Below the pieces are notes generated by a model, which worked only from the letters and a program-made list of their open reading frames with translations, searched no databases and had not been told where the DNA came from. A stretch of 64,000 bases of DNA from positions 15,729,152 to 15,793,151 of the forward strand of contig OZ024784.1 in the NCBI GenBank assembly GCA_964017065.1, given 5' to 3'. This stretch comes from Haliclona indistincta. Taxonomy: Eukaryota > Porifera > Demospongiae > Haplosclerida > Chalinidae. Shown here piece after piece: positions 1 to 15,400 of this stretch. The translations under genes were made by a program, and so were the position numbers. The first letter of the stretch is position 1, and every line of letters starts with the position of its first letter.

Positions 1-1425
1 CAAGAAAACGCATGTTCAGTGGTAAGTTTGTTTCCGCAGGCACAGTGTGATGAGATGTTCATGAGGGACCAGCCGTAACGAAGAGCGAGAGCATCACGAA
101 AGGCACCTTTATGTAAAGAGAAGCCATGCTCTTCGAGAGGGAGGACAGTCAACCAGGTGGAAGCGCCTTGCTCTTGTGCAAGGGAGACAGCTTTATTGAG
201 GGATTGTGGAAGTAGAGAGCAGATAGATTTGACTGTGTTTGAATTGTAGGAGCTGTTATTACTGCGAATCAATGACTTGGCATGTAGTTGGGCGATCAAG
301 GTGTCTTCGCTGTATTTATCAGTTTGGAGGAGAATTTTGTTAGTTAGTGCACTGGTTGCCTGAATGGAGGATAGGTACTCTCGTTCAGAGGCCATTGATG
401 GAATTTTAATTCCTAACCCTCCTAATCTTGCAGGTAAGGCAAAGAGACGGGTGAGAAGGTCGCTTGGTGGAGGCTGACCGGTTAGTTCAGGGAGGAGTAA
501 CGAGCGGATGGCATTGTCAAGAGGTAGTAATAGATCACTGATGTTAGGAGTGGTGCGGCTAATGTAAGTCCACTTACTAGACAGCCCATGCGTAAATGCA
601 GAGAAAGCAGCATGAGGTTGAGATTTGGCAATTGTGGTGAGGTGTTGGATGCATGAGATCCACTCTTCGACTTTGGAGTTGACATGTGAGGCAACGAACT
701 CTCTGGTCCCAATAGCAGCACCGAGATAAGGTCTTCCATGAGATGTTATGTTAACTCCGGTGTGAGCAAAGATGGTATTTGCATCAGAGAGGAAAGACTC
801 TTTGGTGATAAGCCAGGATTTTGATGGGTTTGGGTAGTACCCAAACTTTGGACCAAGAAGAGAGAGCTTGTCCCACCAGTCACGTAGGCATGATATTTTT
901 CCCGCAGCAGCGGCATCATCCGCATACCAGACTTGAGTGCTGTCTCCTTGAAGCTGTTTAATCAGGGGAATGGTGGCGAGAGCGTACATAGGCATCGCAA
1001 GAGGGTCGCCTTGAGTGGTTCCCTCTTGAGAGAGCAGGACTTCACCGTCAACAAAAAGGTCAGTGGGGGATCGGTATGTGTTGATCAGGATGGTAGCGAG
1101 AGGAGGGCAAAGTCGTTGAATGTTATGTAGAGCAGTCAATCTGTTTAGTGAGTTGAAGGCATTGCTAGCATCAGCTAGCAGGACCGCCTCACAACCTTCA
1201 TTGTCAAAGGCAGATCTTATGGCGTGGACAGCAGCCTCAATACCAGATATTTGTCCCCCACACATTTGGAGACAGCCAGAAGCATGTTGGATATCTGGTT
1301 TGACAACACTAAGAACTGCTTTGGCGACTATCCTCCGAGCAGTGTCGCCAATACCGATTGGTCGGACTCCTGGGCACTTGTCAAGTGCTTTGAATAGATA
1401 GCCTCGTCCCCAGGCTCCACCCTCT
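1..1425 (-). mobile_element. Non-LTR-type reverse transcriptase, 5'-truncated, running off the left edge
   Basis: One open frame on the minus strand runs from about 1425 to the window edge without a stop. Its translation has reverse-transcriptase landmarks: a finger/palm block beginning GVRPIGIGDTARRIVAK, an ADASNAFNSLNR segment carrying the first catalytic aspartate, the GTTQGDPLAMPMYAL block, and WYADDAAAAG, which is the YXDD catalytic box. Further on it reads LPARLGGLGIKIPS, a motif common after the palm in this type of element, and ends in Cys/His-rich sequence near the edge. No start is visible, so the 5' part is missing; the left end of the window hides the 3' part. It is a different family from the element at 2520-4695. 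Family placement beyond 'non-LTR-like' is not possible here. Confidence 0.85.
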
Positions 1426-1586
1426 CGGCACTATTTTGTTCGAATCCCGTTAAGGGCAGACATTCAACTAGGGTCAAAGGTCATCGCGCGCGTACAGAAT
1501 TACTATAAAGGCTTGTTTGTAGCACTAAGTTTAACATACAGCTAAACCCAAAACCCTAAAAACCTTCTCCTAACTGCGCAAAGTAG

Positions 1587-1714
1587 GGAGGGTCTTCCTA
1601 ACTAACTAAGGATCGTCGGGAGGGTCTTCCTAACTAAGGATCGTCGGGAGGGTCTTCCTAACTAAGGATCGTCGGGAGGGTCTTCCTAACTAAGGATCGT
1701 CGGGAGAGTCGTCA
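1587..1714. repeat. 28-bp tandem repeat inside the TTAA MITE
   Basis: Four to five head-to-tail units built on GGGAGGGTCTTCCTAACTAA followed by GGATCGTC. The first unit carries an extra CTAA. Confidence 0.85.
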
Positions 1715-1796
1715 TAAACAGGCCTCACTAAGGATGGAGCTAAAAACTTAACTTTTATAAATAAAAAAAAAACACAAAAAAATGCATTCTGCGAGA

Positions 1797-1870
1797 ATCG
1801 AACCCTAACCGACAGCATCACAAGCCACCATACTAAACCGCTGTGCCACCGAACCAACTGACCGGTTAGT
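1797..1870 (-). repeat. tRNA-derived SINE-like segment with pol III A and B boxes
   Basis: On the minus strand TGGCACAGCGGTTTAG resembles a pol III A box, and about 35 nt later GGTTCGATTCT matches the B box (T-loop). A T-rich tract follows. The T-stem and acceptor arms do not pair properly, so this looks like the head of a tRNA-derived SINE inside the TTAA element rather than a working tRNA gene. Confidence 0.6.
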
Positions 1871-2136
1871 GCTACAAACAAGCCTTTATAGTAATTCTGT
1901 ACGCGCGCGCACACGAACGCGCGCGATGACCTTTGACCCTAGTTGAATGTCTGCCCTTAACAGGATTCATTTTGTTCCGACAGGGAGCCTGGTCGCTAAT
2001 CTCACGTGATGCGCCTTACCTGTCTACGGAGAGTAGACAGGTAATTAGTGCGCGTGGGCATACTAGCCCTGCATGCCCACGTATTTTGCTAACTCCACCT
2101 AATTACGACCGGAACTAGCTACGGCACAGTACAGAG

Positions 2137-2415
2137 ATGGAATCAGACGAATCGAAGTGGCTGAAGAGTCGATACCAAGAAGCAGCGACTGACGGGCCTG
2201 CCCCAAAACGTGTGAAATTCGATTCAATCAAGGAAGAGATGCTGGCTGAATTTCCTCATAAGTCCTTGAGTGCACTTAACATTCATAGATTCATTGAAGA
2301 AAGCTTCCCAAATTCTTTCGCTAAGAGACTTGGTCATTCACGGCACACGCATGTATTTGGTATTTGTCGTAAAGCGGAAGCAGCTGGAGCTGAAAGCATA
2401 CCGCGATGTGTGTAA
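2137..2415 (+). CDS. Unrecognised 92-residue ORF in the transposon block
   Basis: An ATG-initiated frame begins MESDESKWLKSRYQEA and contains a basic stretch PAPKRVKFD and the segment RFIEESFPNSFAKRLGHSR. I do not recognise a domain. It lies between the left 24-bp inverted repeat and the 3' end of a minus-strand LINE, so it is probably the first exon or 5' fragment of a repetitive-element protein and not a host gene. No splice partner was identified. Confidence 0.3.
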   Translation: MESDESKWLKSRYQEAATDGPAPKRVKFDSIKEEMLAEFPHKSLSALNIHRFIEESFPNSFAKRLGHSRHTHVFGICRKAEAAGAESIPRCV

Positions 2416-2519
2416 CCTGATACCGAAACCTGCTCCGGCACGAGACTAACAACCGAATGGCGTGGGTGTGCGGTATGTCCAAGCCCACGCTCATTATCTT
2501 CGCTGCGCTCTTCTTCTTC

Positions 2520-4695
2520 TTAGGTTTTGTTGCCTCCTCGAATGAGAAGAGTACCACCATCTGGTGGGGAAAGAAGAGAATGTAACAATTTAGCACGGTA
2601 GCTGTACAGATCTGCCAAGAATCGGAGAATCAGTTCTTGATCTTCAAACCATTCCACTCCGATCACGTGATTGATTACTAGTGCACAAGTGGGAGGGGAC
2701 GAATAAATTTTAGGAAACCACGTATCGCGAACAGTCTGTAGTGCGGGACACTGGAACACAAAGTGCGCCAGATCTTCTGAAGAGTCAGTAGAGCATAGAA
2801 GACAAGAGGACGATCTAGGCGACTGGCCACGCGGAGTGTTAAAAACTGCAGTGTGAGAGGCGAGAGAAGTTGCGTGAAGGATGAGTCTTATCCGAAGATT
2901 AGAAAGACGCGATAGTGATAGATTGTGTTTGACTTTTTCAATAATAGGAGCAGGATGACCATATCTGATAGCAGGAGGGAGGTTAACAATATGGGAGAGA
3001 GATGGCATGGTAGTTGACTCAATGGAATCACGGAATTCTTCAAAGACTAGGGTTTTAGTCAAAGCTTTCCAAGCTTTCTTGGATGGGAGATCTGAAACAA
3101 GTTCCAAGACCGATGGAAGGGAAAACGAGTCTAAGTGAGCAGAGAAGGAGTTAATCAAGCTTTGAGAAGGAGGTGGACATTGATTAGCTCGATAAATAAG
3201 AATATCGCGAGACACAGCATAATCAGGAAGAGCTAGCACATTTCTTACAAAATTTAACTGTCTATGGGCAATGAGGTAGGAAATTGGGATAGTACCACAA
3301 AGGTAATGTACACCAAGGGATGGTACATGAGATGGAACACCAAGAATAGTTCTTAAAATCTTAAGCTGAGATCTTTCCATCATTAATATCTCAGTCTTGG
3401 TAGGAGCCCATACTTCAAAACCAAACGACAGAATTGACAAAGATATTGCCTTAAAAAGTTGCAGTGAAGTAGCAGTATTAACTCCGGTATGACGAGCACC
3501 AAGGGCAGATAGAGCGTAATATGCGCTACGGGAAGAAGTGATTGATCTAGTAGTGCGGTTAACAGTTGAAGAGGATGTAGAAAGCAAGAGGCCTAAATGA
3601 CGGGCAGAGGATAGAGTTGGAATAGAAGAGTTAGAAATAGACCACTCATAAGAAGGGAGTTTCTTTCTAGAAAATATTAGAACCGCTGATTTGGAGGGGT
3701 TAATTTTATATCCCCACTTATTGGCATATTTATCAACAACTGATAACATACCTTGAAGATCTTCTTGAGAAGAGGCAATGAGTGCCATGTCATCAGCAAA
3801 AGTAGGAGAACCAGCATAGACTGTACCAATACGAACCCCAAGGTCACTTGCTTCGAGAAGAAAAAGAAGCTCACTTGTGAAAACAGCATAAAGGAGTGGA
3901 GAGAGAACCGCCCCCTGACGAACCCCCTGACGAACAAGGAATGGTCTGGAGACTCGATCATACCATAGAACAGAGGAGGTTGAAGAGCTATACCAGTTAA
4001 ATAGGGTATGCCATAGGTCTCCCCTCACCCCCAGATGAAAGAGCTTATAGAAAAGTCCACTATGCCAGACCGTATCAAACGCCTTTTGAACGTCTACTAA
4101 CGCAAGGAATGGAATATCCCTATTTAGCTTACACTCGGCAATAGCCTCATGAAGTATGAAGGAAGTATGCGCCGTGGAGTAACCGGGTCTAAATCCACCT
4201 TGCAGGGGATGGATTAAGTGTAATAGCTTGTCTTGTAAGGGAACGAGCAACAGCTTTTCAAAGAGCTTTGAAATAATCGAGGAAAGTGAAATTCCTCTAT
4301 AATTAGCAGGGGAAACAGGATCTTTGCCACCTCCTTTGAATATAGGAATCACCGTACTGCAGGTAAAGGAAGAGGGGACAACATGATATTTTAATATCCC
4401 GTTAAAAAGGGAAGCCAGCGCCTGAAATACAGAAGCAGGAGCATTTATAAGGTGCTCAACCGAAACTTGGTCAGGACCAGAAGCTTTGCGTCTAGGGAGA
4501 GAGAGAACAACAGCATTAACATCTTCTGCTGTTATGACTACACAAGGTTCTGAGTTAGCAGGAGAGATAGCAATACTACTAATTTCGTTGTCAATGAAGG
4601 CCTTGTGACAGGGATCAAAGTATGTTGAGATAGGGGTATACAGGTCTTCAAAGTAGCTAGCCCAAGCACCAGGAATGGCATCTTCTTGGTATAAT
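2520..4695 (-). mobile_element. LINE-type retrotransposon, reverse transcriptase with C-terminal Cys-rich domain, 5'-truncated
   Basis: A continuous minus-strand frame runs from about 4695 to the stop at 2520. It contains an RT fingers block (VIPIFKGGGKDPVSPANYRG, then ISLSSIISKLFEKLL), LVDVQKAFDTVWH with the first catalytic Asp, GVRQGAVLSPLLYAVF, and TFADDMALIASS, the FADD catalytic box. The C-terminus has a CLLCSTDSSEDLAHFVFQC segment, a Cys/His zinc-knuckle-like unit typical of LINE ORF2 proteins. The frame extends about 115 codons upstream of 4352 without an ATG and stops at the 24-bp inverted repeat, so the endonuclease region is missing. Just after the stop lies a GAAGAAGAAGAG tract, possibly a 3' tail. 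The visible frame has no internal stops, so insertion may be young. Confidence 0.9.
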
Positions 4696-4786
4696 TCACG
4701 TGAGATTAGCGACCAGGCTCTCCGTACAGATAAGTGGAGAGCCTGGGGACGAGGCTATTGAATAGATTGAATAGATTGAACAGCGC

Positions 4787-6412
4787 TTTGAATAGATCTT
4801 GCAACGCCACAGTCAAAGCGGAAGTAATACGTTGACCAATCAAACATGGCTGGTCACGTGTGGGCCTGCAGATTGATTGGTCAACGTACAGTGTTCCACA
4901 CGAAGAGAGTGAATTAATGCATAGATACAATATACTCACAGGGATTAGCATGCAACGGACAGGAATTTCAACTACATCCGTGTTACGGGTTAAATTTCCA
5001 ACGTGTTAGAGCACAGCGTGCGAAGAGTAGTGCCCGCCAAATAGCATGGCTTGACAAATCGCGTGTGTGGGTAGGACTGCTGTAACGCGAAGGCAGGAAA
5101 ATTGTCAGTACAACGAAGGATTCAAAGCACGAGAAAACCAATGTTAAAAGCAAGATCTTCTTTCAGCACAGTTATTCTCATAGAACGGCCTTTCTTCTCG
5201 AGGATAAACTGAAAACAAGATCAGCCAGAGTGTTTCTATTGTCAGAAGAGGTACAGAAAGACCCGTACCGTAGGGCTGAACGCCTTAGTTTGTCTAGTGC
5301 GACAGCGCTACACTGTGTGAGATCGAGAATAGAAAATGCGCTATTCTCACGAGGACATGTACAAACTAACATGTTGTCAGCAAAGAATGGACTGAAGCAC
5401 AACTAAAAACTAGTAACAGGTACAGAACCACTTTTCAGCAGAGTAAACAAACTGTTTGTTAGCGTTTTACAACGCTCGTCCTGCAACCAACAACCGCTTC
5501 GCCGGTTAGCGATCAAAACGAAACAGTACTCAAGTCGCCTTTACTATCAAAGTGTAGGCAGAACGTACTAGTCAATCACCAGAGCTCGACAACGTGCCGA
5601 GCCTGTGACTCTTTTTCGCTCTTTTTAGCACGGTCGTCAAGAGCTAGCTTAGCAACGAGCTCGTTGCAAGGCAACGGTTAATATTTAACCCGTAACGAGG
5701 ATGTAAATCAGCTCGTAATACAAAATGTATTGGCGTTGCTAATCCCTGTTGGTATACTGTATCTATGATTAATGTTAGGAATGTATGACGTCACGTCAAT
5801 AGTAACAATACATTTTACCTAACAAAATGGCCGCCAAAAACCTGCTCTCTCGCAGAGTGAAGTCGCGCTTGTCGCTGTATATGCTTCTAGAGACGCTAGG
5901 TGAGACCTACTTTCATGATTAATGTTTTAGCATTGCAGTCATGAAGTCTTAGAGCTTAACTACCAGTAGAACTGGAATTCCTGTCCCTAACGTTAGGCTC
6001 ATCGTGAACGGTCAACTTTTGCTCTCTGCCGCCGATGTAGCACTGATTGGGACCAATCCTGCTGCCAACAGATATGCATCCGAGGTGAAAGCTTCAATGC
6101 AGCGATAACAGAGCTTAACTGCCGGTAGTCCCTGAGATTCGCTCCCTAACGTGTTTTTCCAATTGGCTGCCTGTCTTTCAAATTTCTGTCACGTGAGTGT
6201 CATCTGACAAGAAGCCATATAAAGCATACGATTCAGTAAGGATAGAGGATCAAAATGATATATAAATCATAACTCTAGGACAAATAACTCTAGAGAAATC
6301 AAGCAAAATGTCAAACACACAATTATTCCCTCTCTTCGTGTGGAACACTGTAAGAAAACGTGTTACTTAGCTTCCGCTTTGACTGTGGCGTTGCAAGATC
6401 TATTCAAAGCCA
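4787..6412. repeat. About 1.6-kb element or rearranged block with inverted ends
   Basis: CTTTGAATAGATCTTGCAAC and the 19 bases after it (about 4791-4830) recur inverted near 6370-6411. CAGTGTTCCACACGAAGAGA (about 4889-4908) recurs inverted near 6333-6352. A weaker inverted match links 4936-4985 with 5688-5760. No coding region is visible in the interior. This stretch and the 6413-6607 spacer contain no gene that I can support; if the atlastin exons downstream belong to an intact gene, the block lies in one of its introns. Confidence 0.6.
4829..4887. repeat. 59-bp hairpin insertion in the left arm
   Basis: ACGTTGACCAATCA at the left and TGATTGGTCAACGT at the right are perfect 14-bp inverted repeats around a 31-nt centre. 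The hairpin separates two blocks of the left arm that lie closer together in the inverted right arm, so it looks like a small foldback insertion. Confidence 0.6.
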
Positions 6413-6607
6413 TAACAAAGATGGCGCGCAACGTACGCAATACTGCTGAGTGTGTACACATGTACTAGACTCACTCTCTAGGTCAGGAGAACTTCTAGAA
6501 GCTAAGTTCTGTTATTAATATGCTTCCGGTTCTTCAAAACCAGGGAGCAACTGCCCCCCTGCCCTACCGTAGTTACGTAGTTACTCTCTCTCTTTGTCTT
6601 TTTCTAG

Positions 6608-7206
6608 ATCTGCGGACCAGAGAAGCCATACATGTCACCTGAGGAGCTCCAACAGCAGCATGACAGCATCATGGAGGCGTGCCGTCACCAGTTCACAGAG
6701 ACCTCCAAAATGGGCGGAGACATTTACAGCAGCAACTACGCATACCTCACTAAACTGGACGAGCAGATAGCAGAGGCCTATACTACCTTTGTAAAAATCA
6801 ACGAGAGCAAGCTCTTACTGAATGCCTATCGTACTCCTGCTGTCCTTGCCACTGTGATGATTCTCTCTTACTTAATCTCCAGTGTGTTGGGTATGGAGTC
6901 GTTGTCACGTATAGCTGTTATTGGTCTCTATCTTCCACTGGCCCTGGTGGCAGTGTGGGTATATGCTCGTTACAGTGGAAACTTGAGGACACTTGGTCAA
7001 ATGATAGACAAGGTCACTGAAATGTGTTGGGATGAGGTGAGACTTGTTAGTAATTACGAGTTTATCTTCATTAATAATGTTGTTCTCAGTTTCTCCAGCC
7101 AGTCTATGCCATGCTGATGCAAAAAGGAGTCCAGCAAGCAGTAAAATTGGCCTCTAATGCTGGTAGTCAAGGAGCCACCGGAGGAGGGAAGAAGAAAACT
7201 TCCTAA
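6608..7206 (+). CDS. ATL: Atlastin GTPase, last two exons (C-terminal part)
   Basis: Atlastins are dynamin-like GTPases that fuse endoplasmic reticulum tubules. Only the C-terminal part is here. Exon 6608-7036 follows a TTTCTAG acceptor and encodes ICGPEKPYMSPEELQQQ, the three-helix middle-domain end (TSKMGGDIYSS), NESKLLLNAYRTPAVLATVM, and two hydrophobic hairpin segments ending WVYARYSGNLRTLG, all strong atlastin signatures. A 53-bp intron (GTGAGA..TCTCAG) leads to exon 7090-7206, which encodes FLQPVYAMLMQKGVQQAVKL and ends in GGGKKKTS-stop, a short amphipathic tail region. No GTPase-domain exon lies in 1-6607, so either earlier exons are left of the window, with the transposon block in an intron, or this is a truncated copy. 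Confidence 0.9.
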
Positions 7207-7417
7207 GTGCAATACTTAAACGAAATACATTATACCAATGATTATTATGCAACAGACTATAATACACTATGTTCGTTGTATTGTGCTGGTACATAAAAAT
7301 TGCTTGTAGTTTTCATAAAAATTCTTAATGATTCCGGTTAGTTAATGCTACTGCAAGAATTGATCTACTGACACATAGTACATCGTTCACTCATTCGAAA
7401 ATTTAGTTGGCTGGCTT

Positions 7418-11355
<3,938 letters not shown>

Positions 11356-11557
11356 CTTTAGACTCTAGACTAACTTACTAATAACTTTTAATAACTCCAC
11401 TGTCTCCGGTACCGGTACTGCAGCGAGCTGTACTGTGGCTTCTGCTGAATTATAAAAACAGTAGCTGCAGCACAGTTACTTGTTTCTACTGACTGTCCTG
11501 CACTAAAGGTGTTTGCGTTATCTTTCCCGGCTGCAGTAACATAATCTGGTCCGTAAA
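11356..11557. promoter_or_regulatory. Divergent anoctamin/globin promoter, 202 bp
   Basis: The anoctamin ATG (11355, minus) and the globin ATG (11558, plus) are separated only by this spacer, so both 5' UTRs and promoters must lie within it or overlap. GGTACCGGTACTGCAGC near the middle is a GC-richer core. ATTATAAAA at about 11450 is a TATA-like match on the globin side. Confidence 0.65.
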
Positions 11558-12218
11558 ATGTCTGCATTGGTAGCTAGCGCTGTCCCACTCGAGTCGAAGA
11601 CAATCGTGGAAAGAGACCAACCTGTGTGCATAACCGACGCACAGAAGGAAATTCTCGAGGACACCTGGAAGAAAGTTGAAAATGACGCGCAGGCAGTCGG
11701 ACTAATGCTTTTCAAAAGGTCTGCAAAAATAACATTTCCCACTTTTTAACTTGATGCAAAATAATTATTTCCTCCAAAGATTGTTCGAGTTGGCTCCTCA
11801 AGCTGTCGGAATGTTTCCCAAATTTCAAAATGTCCCAATTAACGAACTTGAAGACAACGAGTACTACAGGGCACATGCTCTGCAGGTCGTGGAGGCAGTT
11901 GGACTTGCCATCAGCTTCTTGGACGAGCTGAACGAACTAAAGACTGTCCTGAGAGATCTCGGTTCGGTGCACTGCAAGAACGAACTGCAAGACGCACACT
12001 TTGATGTGAGTTTGAATTTGCAACTGATACTACTAATCACTTTACACCTATTACTGGCTTTTCTATTATAGCTTGTTGGGCAATCACTGATGTGGACACT
12101 TGAACAAGGACTGGGAGATGCTTTCCTCCCTGAAGTTAGCAATGCCTGGAGTACTTTCTATGCATTTGTTAGCTTCCACATGAAAGCTGGACTGCACCAA
12201 GCAAGAGAATCAGCCTAG
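11558..12218 (+). CDS. Globin, intact copy A (neuroglobin-like), three exons
   Basis: Exons 11558-11718, 11780-12005 and 12072-12218 join in frame to 177 residues; introns are 61 and 66 bp, GT-AG. Helix A reads ITDAQKEILEDTWKKVEND, followed by the CD-corner FPKF (CD1 Phe), YYRAHALQVVEAV with a candidate distal His (E7), LRDLGSVHCKN with the proximal haem-ligand His (F8), and helices G/H (SLMWTLEQGL, then AWSTFYAFVSFHMKAG). The first intron falls within the B-helix region and the second before helix G, the latter a common globin position. It should bind haem and oxygen; a more specific role cannot be read. The 3' portion from about 11938 is the start of the large duplication. Confidence 0.9.
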
Positions 12219-12481
12219 CTTGCACAAGTTATTACAACTATTACGGTGCATATTTTGTAGTCTTTTTTAACTGCACTGAACAATTATTTTTTTAACACTA
12301 CCCACCACGATGTGATAAAAAAATTTGTAATTCAAAACTCAAAATTAATATTATTTTGTTGCATAAAAACGTTGAAATAAGACTAGCAATAACAATAATC
12401 TAATAATAGTAAGTATTGTATGGCAGTTGTAATAACATTGATTAATTAACTAATATAATTGGTATTTATCAACAACGCTAA

Positions 12482-15400
12482 TCATGAGGAAAAGATGGAG
12501 GCGTTACGCTTCAGCATTAGTAGCTCACCAAGTTCATCCATCATCTCAAGAGCCTGAGGAAAATAATTTAGCAGTGACAATGCAACACTAAATTTGGATA
12601 GTTATAAAGCTTGTTAAATGCATTGTCCATCCACTCACATAGTCCAACATTTCCCGAGTGTGAGAGGCTGAGATGCAGACACGAACTCGAGACTCGACAA
12701 TACTTGTCGCAGGAAAGCCCACCACAACGAGTGCAATATTCCTTTTCATCATTTCTCGACCAAATTCACTGCAAGAGGAAGCACAACATACACAAACCAC
12801 TAATCCCCAAAATAGTAACAACACTTCAGAGCTAAGCTCATGAGACAAACAACACAACAATATCACGTTTACTTTAGAGCACAATCAGGCAAAAACCACT
12901 AAGTGGAGAAGCCTGACAGGAAGATCATATGTGACTAGAAACTCACAAACTGAGTGATACTAATATCCTCATACAGTTTGCACAATGAAGTAGCTGTGAT
13001 CTCAATCACTTTATGGGGTATCTAGAGACACGCTGTCCACACACACTAGACACAAACAGACAAACACACTTGCAAGGTTTCATAGCTGCACATAATGTAA
13101 TGAGCATGTATTGGTTAGTTAGTATTATGAACTACACTTAATTTTAATCGAAGTTCTCTTTCTACTTCTCACTTTCGATCAAGAAGGACAGAATATAACT
13201 CTCCCCACACATTATTCAAAACATTTTAGCTACAGTTAGTCCAGCCCTCTCCTTCTGGTCATTTTCTTTATGCAACGCTTCTTTTCTAGGGTAACATAGT
13301 ATACTACTCAACGTATTATTCAAAAGTATTCTGCACATGTGCAGGTTACCAAGTGAGTATGTGCATGCATGCAGTTTGCATTGCTGAGCAGTGATGGATG
13401 AAACTGTGTCAATTCTCACAGACTCAGACACTACAACACACACTTGTGCTGCATGTAGTGCCCAACAAATGAAATTAACACTTGAATTTGTAATTCTAAC
13501 GAAGCCATTGTTTCCAGACCACAACATCAGGTAATACATCAGCAGATGGCCTAGTCAAGTGATAGTTGTAAGAAATTGTCTGTGCATACAGTATACAATC
13601 CCACAAACACTAACATACTCACAACATTGGTATAATTATCACTCACATCAATTTTCCAGGTTCATAGGTCAAGATTGGAACCACTGGTGAGTCCTCATTA
13701 CCGTAAATGACAAAGTTCCTTTTCTCCATTTCTTTCCTGAAGTATCTGCAAAACATAATAATGAATGAACGTTGTAGTGCTGTGGCACACAAAAAGAATC
13801 TAAAATCTAAAATCCACATTTTTGTAGCATTACAAACCAACACAAAGACAACATTTGAACTTTGAAAGAGAACTCTGAACTCTTGGCACATTTTTACCAA
13901 AGAGCAATCTGACTAGTGCGCAGACAGCATTACTGTAACTGGGAAACCACGAAGAAGCCCAAGAGAATTGTTTTACCAACTACAAGGTGTTGAACTGATA
14001 TAAGCCCCTAAAGGTTTTCACAGGCCTTAGATACCTCATGTATTTCGCTACATCAAAGAGATAACTTGGTTTACAACTGAAAATATACTCTACATTTCAT
14101 TTGTAAATAGGGAAGTGGAGAGAGCACTTGGAACATTTGACACGACACTTGATGGATCACATGTACATACCAAATACCAAGGTTGTAACAGTCAGTAGCA
14201 CATAGATATTTCCCCAGACTCCCCCACTACGATAGCATAAACAGCACACACTCTTGGGCCGTCCAGGGTGGATACAATGAGACACACATTCTTATACTCC
14301 CACAAATACTAACACCTCATGACATGATCATTATGTACAATTTATCACAACATTTTAACGAGATTAGTTACATAAAAAAAACAATCACCTTGACAATTAT
14401 TTGATAATAATTATAATAAGATGTGTACAACATACCTGCTGTTCTCGAGGAGTTGATTAATGCGTCTTTTACCTGATGAAAAAGGCACATAATTTTATCT
14501 TCTCTTGGTTATTTGTTCACCTTCATTGGTCCCATCTTCTCCCATTATGATCAGTGTTGAAGACAGGATCTGTTGGGCTATTGGAGCAGGCATGCATGCT
14601 CCATAAGTAGCCGCATGTGACGTCTGGCGAAGATGGTTGATGATGTCCTACAATGAAAGACACAACAGTTAGTTAAAATTTAGTCTATAATAGTTACACC
14701 ACCCACACAATACGCATGTTTGTACAATACATGCACTGCCAGGTAGTCGTAGGCTCAAGTGATCATACACTAAACCCACTCACACAATCAAATATACACC
14801 CACAGTGCCATATAAATAAGCATTCCACACAACGTCTTCCTGGTCACCATAAATACAACAACCAAGAACTGAACAATGATGAGCCATGAGAACAAGATGC
14901 ATCCTGTCCACGCACACATGTACCTATCGTAACATCACAAATACCACACCATTCCCTACGTGATAGGTACACACCAATACACATGTTAGTTTCTACTATG
15001 TAAGGCATGCCCACTACTTCTCTGTCTTCAGTACAGGAAATCATTCTACTAGGGACATTGGACAGCCCTGATCAGGGTTGTACACACCATCGTACAAATA
15101 TTGGATACAAACCAGTCAATCAAACAATTGGTTTACTCTACCTTGTGTCGACAAAAATGTAATGAATGCAAAGTTTAAATGTGTGAACCTTTCCAAGGCG
15201 GACACCATTGGGACCAACAAAATTGTCCATTATAGAGAGGGTGTCCTCTGGTCAGGGGTTTATTATACATTATGTAGATTGTATTTGGGATTCAGTAAAT
15301 GTCCATTATAGAGACGTCCGCTAAGAGGGGTTCCACTGTAATCATTAATATGCAGGTTTTTCAAAAATTGTTTTCGAACCCAAGAATGCAAACTCATCGA

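Larger units (their letters stand above)
1454..1956. mobile_element. TTAA-flanked MITE with long terminal inverted repeats (piggyBac-like)
   Basis: The sequences at 1454-1533 and 1866-1956 are near-perfect inverted repeats. Each end begins GGGCAGACATT and continues through the AGGTCAT..CGCGCGCG and ACTATAAAGGCTTGT blocks. Both ends are immediately flanked by TTAA (1450-1453 and 1957-1960), the target-site duplication of piggyBac-superfamily elements. There is no transposase, so this is a non-autonomous miniature element. Its interior holds a tandem array and a tRNA-like segment, listed separately. Confidence 0.85.
1986..4719. repeat. 24-bp inverted repeat bracketing the LINE block
   Basis: The 24 bases at 1986-2009 (AGCCTGGTCGCTAATC then TCACGTGA) recur exactly, in reverse complement, at 4696-4719. 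They enclose two small hairpins (2020-2042, 2063-2091), a short ORF and the minus-strand LINE. They could be the terminal repeats of a composite element, or two separate copies of one small repeat; no target-site duplication was recognised. Confidence 0.6.

Noticed and set aside
1797..1870. A functional tRNA gene on the minus strand
   Set aside because: A and B boxes are present, but the T-stem and acceptor arm do not pair; it lies inside a MITE.
4829..6412. Autonomous DNA transposon
   Set aside because: No transposase-like frame of any length is present between the inverted ends.
12951..13024. Possible extra SPTLC2 exon ([20 protein letters not shown])
   Set aside because: It is open with usable splice sites, and repeated in copy B, but its phase does not fit; direct joining of exon 11 to 12 gives [15 protein letters not shown] as in the family.
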